This document shows, in pieces, positions 14,202-16,352 of a DNA stretch of 16,352 bases (the first letter of the stretch is position 1; each line of letters starts with the position of its first letter). The stretch is from Caldimonas sp. (GTDB lineage Bacteria > Pseudomonadota > Gammaproteobacteria > Burkholderiales > Burkholderiaceae_C), in NCBI GenBank assembly GCA_030150305.1, contig JASLGD010000166.1:1-16352 (forward strand). Direction: 5' to 3'. The position numbers and the translations under genes were made by a program. A model generated the notes under the pieces. That model did no database searches and was not told the DNA's origin. It saw only the letters and a program-made list of their open reading frames with translations.

Positions 14202-15538
14202 GCGCGCCCGTCCTGCTCGGCCTGATGACGGTGCTTTTCCTCGCGTTCGGCTATCTCGGCGTCCCGGTCGCGTTCTCGCTGCTGGCGGGCGTCTTCATCG
14301 GCACGATCTTCACCGACGTCACCTTCCCGGCGATCGTGCAGAAGATGTTCGACGGCATGGACTCCGAGGCGCTGCTCGCGATTCCGTTCTTCCTCCTGGT
14401 CGGCGAGCTGATGAGCTCGGCCAACGTCGTCAGCCGCGTCACCAACCTGTCGCTGGCGCTCGTCGGCCACATCCGCGGCGGCCTGTCGCAGGTCGTCACC
14501 GTGTTCAGCATGTTCTTCTCGGAGATGTCGGGCTCGACCACCGCCGACGTCGCGGTCATCAGCCGCGCGCTCGGCGGCCCGATGAAGAACGAGGGCTACA
14601 GCCCTCCGTTCGTCGCCGCCATCATCGCCGCCGCGTCGACGATCGCGGCGCTCGTGCCGCCGAGCATCACCGCGGTCGTCTACGGCGCGGTCGGCAACGT
14701 CTCGATCGCCGGGCTCTTCATGGCCGGCGTCGTGCCGGGCTTCATGATCGGCTTCGGGCTGATGTTCTATTGCTACTTCTTCGGCCCGGGCGGAATGCGG
14801 CGGCCGCGCGCGCCGATGCGCGTCCTCGGCAACGCGTTCAAGGACGCCTCGCTGCCGCTGATGATCCCGTTCATCCTGCTCGGCGGCATCCTCACGGGCT
14901 GGTTCACGCCGACCGAGGCCGGCGTCGTCGCGGTGGCGTGGATCGTCCTCGTCGTGATCCCGCTGCTCAACCGCGGCCACCTCAGGAACCTGCCGTACGA
15001 CTTCTGCATCGCCGGCCTGATCTTCTCGCTGCCGCTGATCACGATCGGCGCCGCCAACGCGTTCGGCTGGATGCTCGCGTACCTGCGCGGCGCGATCGTG
15101 ATCGCCGAATGGATCACGGCGATCGCCGGCAACGACCCGCACGCGATCATGCTGCTGATGGTTCTGCTCTTCACCATCATCGGCGACTTCATCGAGCCGG
15201 TGCCGACGATCATCATCTTCATGCCGCTCGTGAACGCGCTGACGCAGGCCGGCAACATCAACCCGGTGCACATGGGCGTCGTCCTCATCGCGACGCTCGC
15301 GTTCGGCCTCATCACGCCGCCGTACGGCCTGGTGCTGCTGATGGCGTCGAAGTTCGTCGGCGTGCGCTTCTCGCTGGCGCTGCGCGCGGCGCTGCCGATC
15401 TACGTCGTCTTCCTGGCGACGATCGCGTTCGCGATCTACTTCCCGAAGGTCGTGCTGTGGCTGCCCAAGCAGGTGATCCCGGAGTCGGTCGGCTGCTTCA
15501 AGAACCCGAGCGGCAGCGGCCACATCTGCCCGTCGTGA
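14198..15538 (+). CDS. dctM: TRAP transporter large permease, DctM family
   Basis: This is the large membrane subunit, which carries out sodium- or proton-driven uptake of the solute handed over by DctP. The 446-residue protein is hydrophobic throughout, with about twelve possible spans. Family landmarks are AIPFFLLVGELM, SGSTTADVAVISRAL near 110, LVPPSITAVVYG, GGILTGWFTPTEAGVVAV and FGLITPPYGLVLLMAS. The length is normal (about 430). The start ATG 14198 overlaps the DctQ stop (ATGA) and follows GGCGAGGAG. The C-terminus has a short extra tail of about 20 residues with two cysteines after the last span (SVGCFKNPSGSGHICPS), unusual but unexplained. The dioxygenase gene begins within 17 bases of the stop, or overlaps it if the upstream GTG is used. 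Confidence 0.94.
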   Translation: MSAPVLLGLMTVLFLAFGYLGVPVAFSLLAGVFIGTIFTDVTFPAIVQKMFDGMDSEALLAIPFFLLVGELMSSANVVSRVTNLSLALVGHIRGGLSQVVTVFSMFFSEMSGSTTADVAVISRALGGPMKNEGYSPPFVAAIIAAASTIAALVPPSITAVVYGAVGNVSIAGLFMAGVVPGFMIGFGLMFYCYFFGPGGMRRPRAPMRVLGNAFKDASLPLMIPFILLGGILTGWFTPTEAGVVAVAWIVLVVIPLLNRGHLRNLPYDFCIAGLIFSLPLITIGAANAFGWMLAYLRGAIVIAEWITAIAGNDPHAIMLLMVLLFTIIGDFIEPVPTIIIFMPLVNALTQAGNINPVHMGVVLIATLAFGLITPPYGLVLLMASKFVGVRFSLALRAALPIYVVFLATIAFAIYFPKVVLWLPKQVIPESVGCFKNPSGSGHICPS

Positions 15539-15555
15539 ACGTGGCAGCATCGCGC

Positions 15556-16352
15556 ATGACCGCCGCGCCCAGCGCACCGAGCTTCGCCGTCCGCCGCCTG
15601 ACGCCGCGCCTGGGTGCGGAGATCTCGGGAATCGACCTCGCCCGCGGCCTCTCGAGCGACGAGTTCCGGGCGGTCTACGACGCGTTCCTCGAGCACAAGG
15701 TCGTGCTCTTCCCGCCGAGCGAGGTGCCGCCCGCCGCGCAGGTCGCCTTCGCCCGCCAGTTCGGCGAAGTGCAGGTTCACGTGATGTCGATGTACCACGC
15801 CGACGGCTTTCCCGAGCTGTACCGGCTCTCGAACCTCGACGCCAACGGCAACCCCGACGGCAAGCATCCCGACAAGGGCACGCTCTACTGGCACACCGAC
15901 GGCTCGTGGCGGCGCGTCGCCGGCCAGGCGACGATCATCTACGGCGAGATCGTTCCGGCGACCGGCGGCGAAACGCACTTCGCCGACATGGTCGGCGCGT
16001 ACGAGCGGCTGAGCGACGCCTGGAAGCGCCGCATCGCGGGCCTGCGCGCCGTCCACAACCTCGACTTCTCGCGCACGCGCCGCCACGGCACCGACCTCAT
16101 GACCGAAGCGCAGAAGCGCGAGGCGCCTCCGGTCGAGCATCCGGTCGTGCGCCGCCATCCCGAGACCGGTCGCACGTGCCTCTACCTCGGCGACCACGCC
16201 GAGTCGATCGTCGGCATGCCGTACGACGAAGGCCGCGCGCTGATCGAGGAGCTGAACGCGCTCGCGGTGAGCCACGCCGACCTGCGCTACGAGCACCGCT
16301 GGCAGCCGCACGAGCTGATCGTCTGGGACAACCGCAGCGTGATGCACCGGGC
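15556..16352 (+). CDS. TauD/TfdA-type Fe(II)/2-oxoglutarate dioxygenase, 3' end outside window
   Basis: Enzymes of this family use Fe(II), O2 and 2-oxoglutarate to hydroxylate a small acid such as taurine or a phenoxyacetate, often releasing part of it. The 265 visible residues show the family start RRLTPRLGAEISGIDLARGL and FLEHKVVLFP, then iron ligands His113 and Asp115 in LYWHTDGSW, Thr140 of the GGETHFADM stretch that usually contacts 2-oxoglutarate, and the distal WDNRSVMHR with His264 and Arg265. Only about 20-30 C-terminal residues should be missing. ATG 15556 is used; GTG 15541, or GTG 15535 overlapping the DctM stop, would add 5 or 7 residues and cannot be excluded, since none has a good ribosome-binding site. 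Adjacency to DctM suggests it acts on the imported acid. The style is nearer TfdA than TauD, but the substrate is unknown. Confidence 0.92.
   Translation, partial: MTAAPSAPSFAVRRLTPRLGAEISGIDLARGLSSDEFRAVYDAFLEHKVVLFPPSEVPPAAQVAFARQFGEVQVHVMSMYHADGFPELYRLSNLDANGNPDGKHPDKGTLYWHTDGSWRRVAGQATIIYGEIVPATGGETHFADMVGAYERLSDAWKRRIAGLRAVHNLDFSRTRRHGTDLMTEAQKREAPPVEHPVVRRHPETGRTCLYLGDHAESIVGMPYDEGRALIEELNALAVSHADLRYEHRWQPHELIVWDNRSVMHR

Noticed and set aside
1..16352. CRISPR arrays, tRNA or rRNA genes, insertion sequences, phage or toxin-antitoxin genes
   Set aside because: No regularly spaced repeats, RNA-gene patterns, transposase or integrase motifs were found by reading both strands.

Overview
The window is high-GC DNA, and codon third positions are almost all G or C in every gene accepted here. 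Its content is typical of a soil- or water-dwelling Pseudomonadota with a large catabolic gene set: Liv-type ABC importers, CaiB/BaiF CoA transferases, a TRAP transporter and LysR control. A betaproteobacterium near Burkholderiales is my best guess, from protein style only; no rRNA, tRNA or taxonomic marker is present. No CRISPR array, phage gene or insertion sequence was seen.

Region 1 (1-9971, all minus strand) reads as one long catabolic-plus-uptake operon transcribed from right to left. Its order is: a Tat-exported lipoprotein amidohydrolase of the ACMSD type, a secreted YtcJ-like amidohydrolase, an intradiol ring-cleavage dioxygenase, a short citrate-synthase-fold protein of the citryl-CoA lyase type, a CaiB/BaiF CoA transferase, then a branched-chain-amino-acid-type ABC importer. 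The importer consists of the binding protein, LivH, a fused LivM-LivG protein, and LivF, which is cut by the window edge. Gaps between genes are 4 to 76 bases, or an 8-base overlap. The natural reading is that an aromatic or related carboxylate is modified outside the cytoplasm and imported by the Liv system. It would then be ring-cleaved by the dioxygenase, activated to a CoA thioester and split by the lyase. The substrate is not deducible. The usual beta-ketoadipate genes (cycloisomerase, lactonase, thiolase) are absent from the window.

Region 2 (9972-11009) is the divergent control region and a LysR-type regulator on the plus strand. Two abutting T-N11-A boxes and a 9-base iteration of TCGAT lie between the regulator and the operon.

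Region 3 (11010-12476) holds two housekeeping or stress genes that converge with a 7-base gap: a Dps-family ferritin (plus) and an Fpg/Nei-family DNA glycosylase (minus).

Region 4 (12477-16352, plus strand) is a second uptake operon: a complete TRAP transporter (DctP, DctQ, DctM) followed at once by a TauD/TfdA-type Fe(II)/2-oxoglutarate dioxygenase that runs off the window edge. The TRAP system probably brings in the acid that this dioxygenase attacks.

The most unusual items are a 72-base palindromic repeat sitting in frame inside the LivM-LivG linker, three back-to-back hairpins ahead of that gene, the dioxygenase/lyase/CoA-transferase combination, and the altered active site of the lyase.
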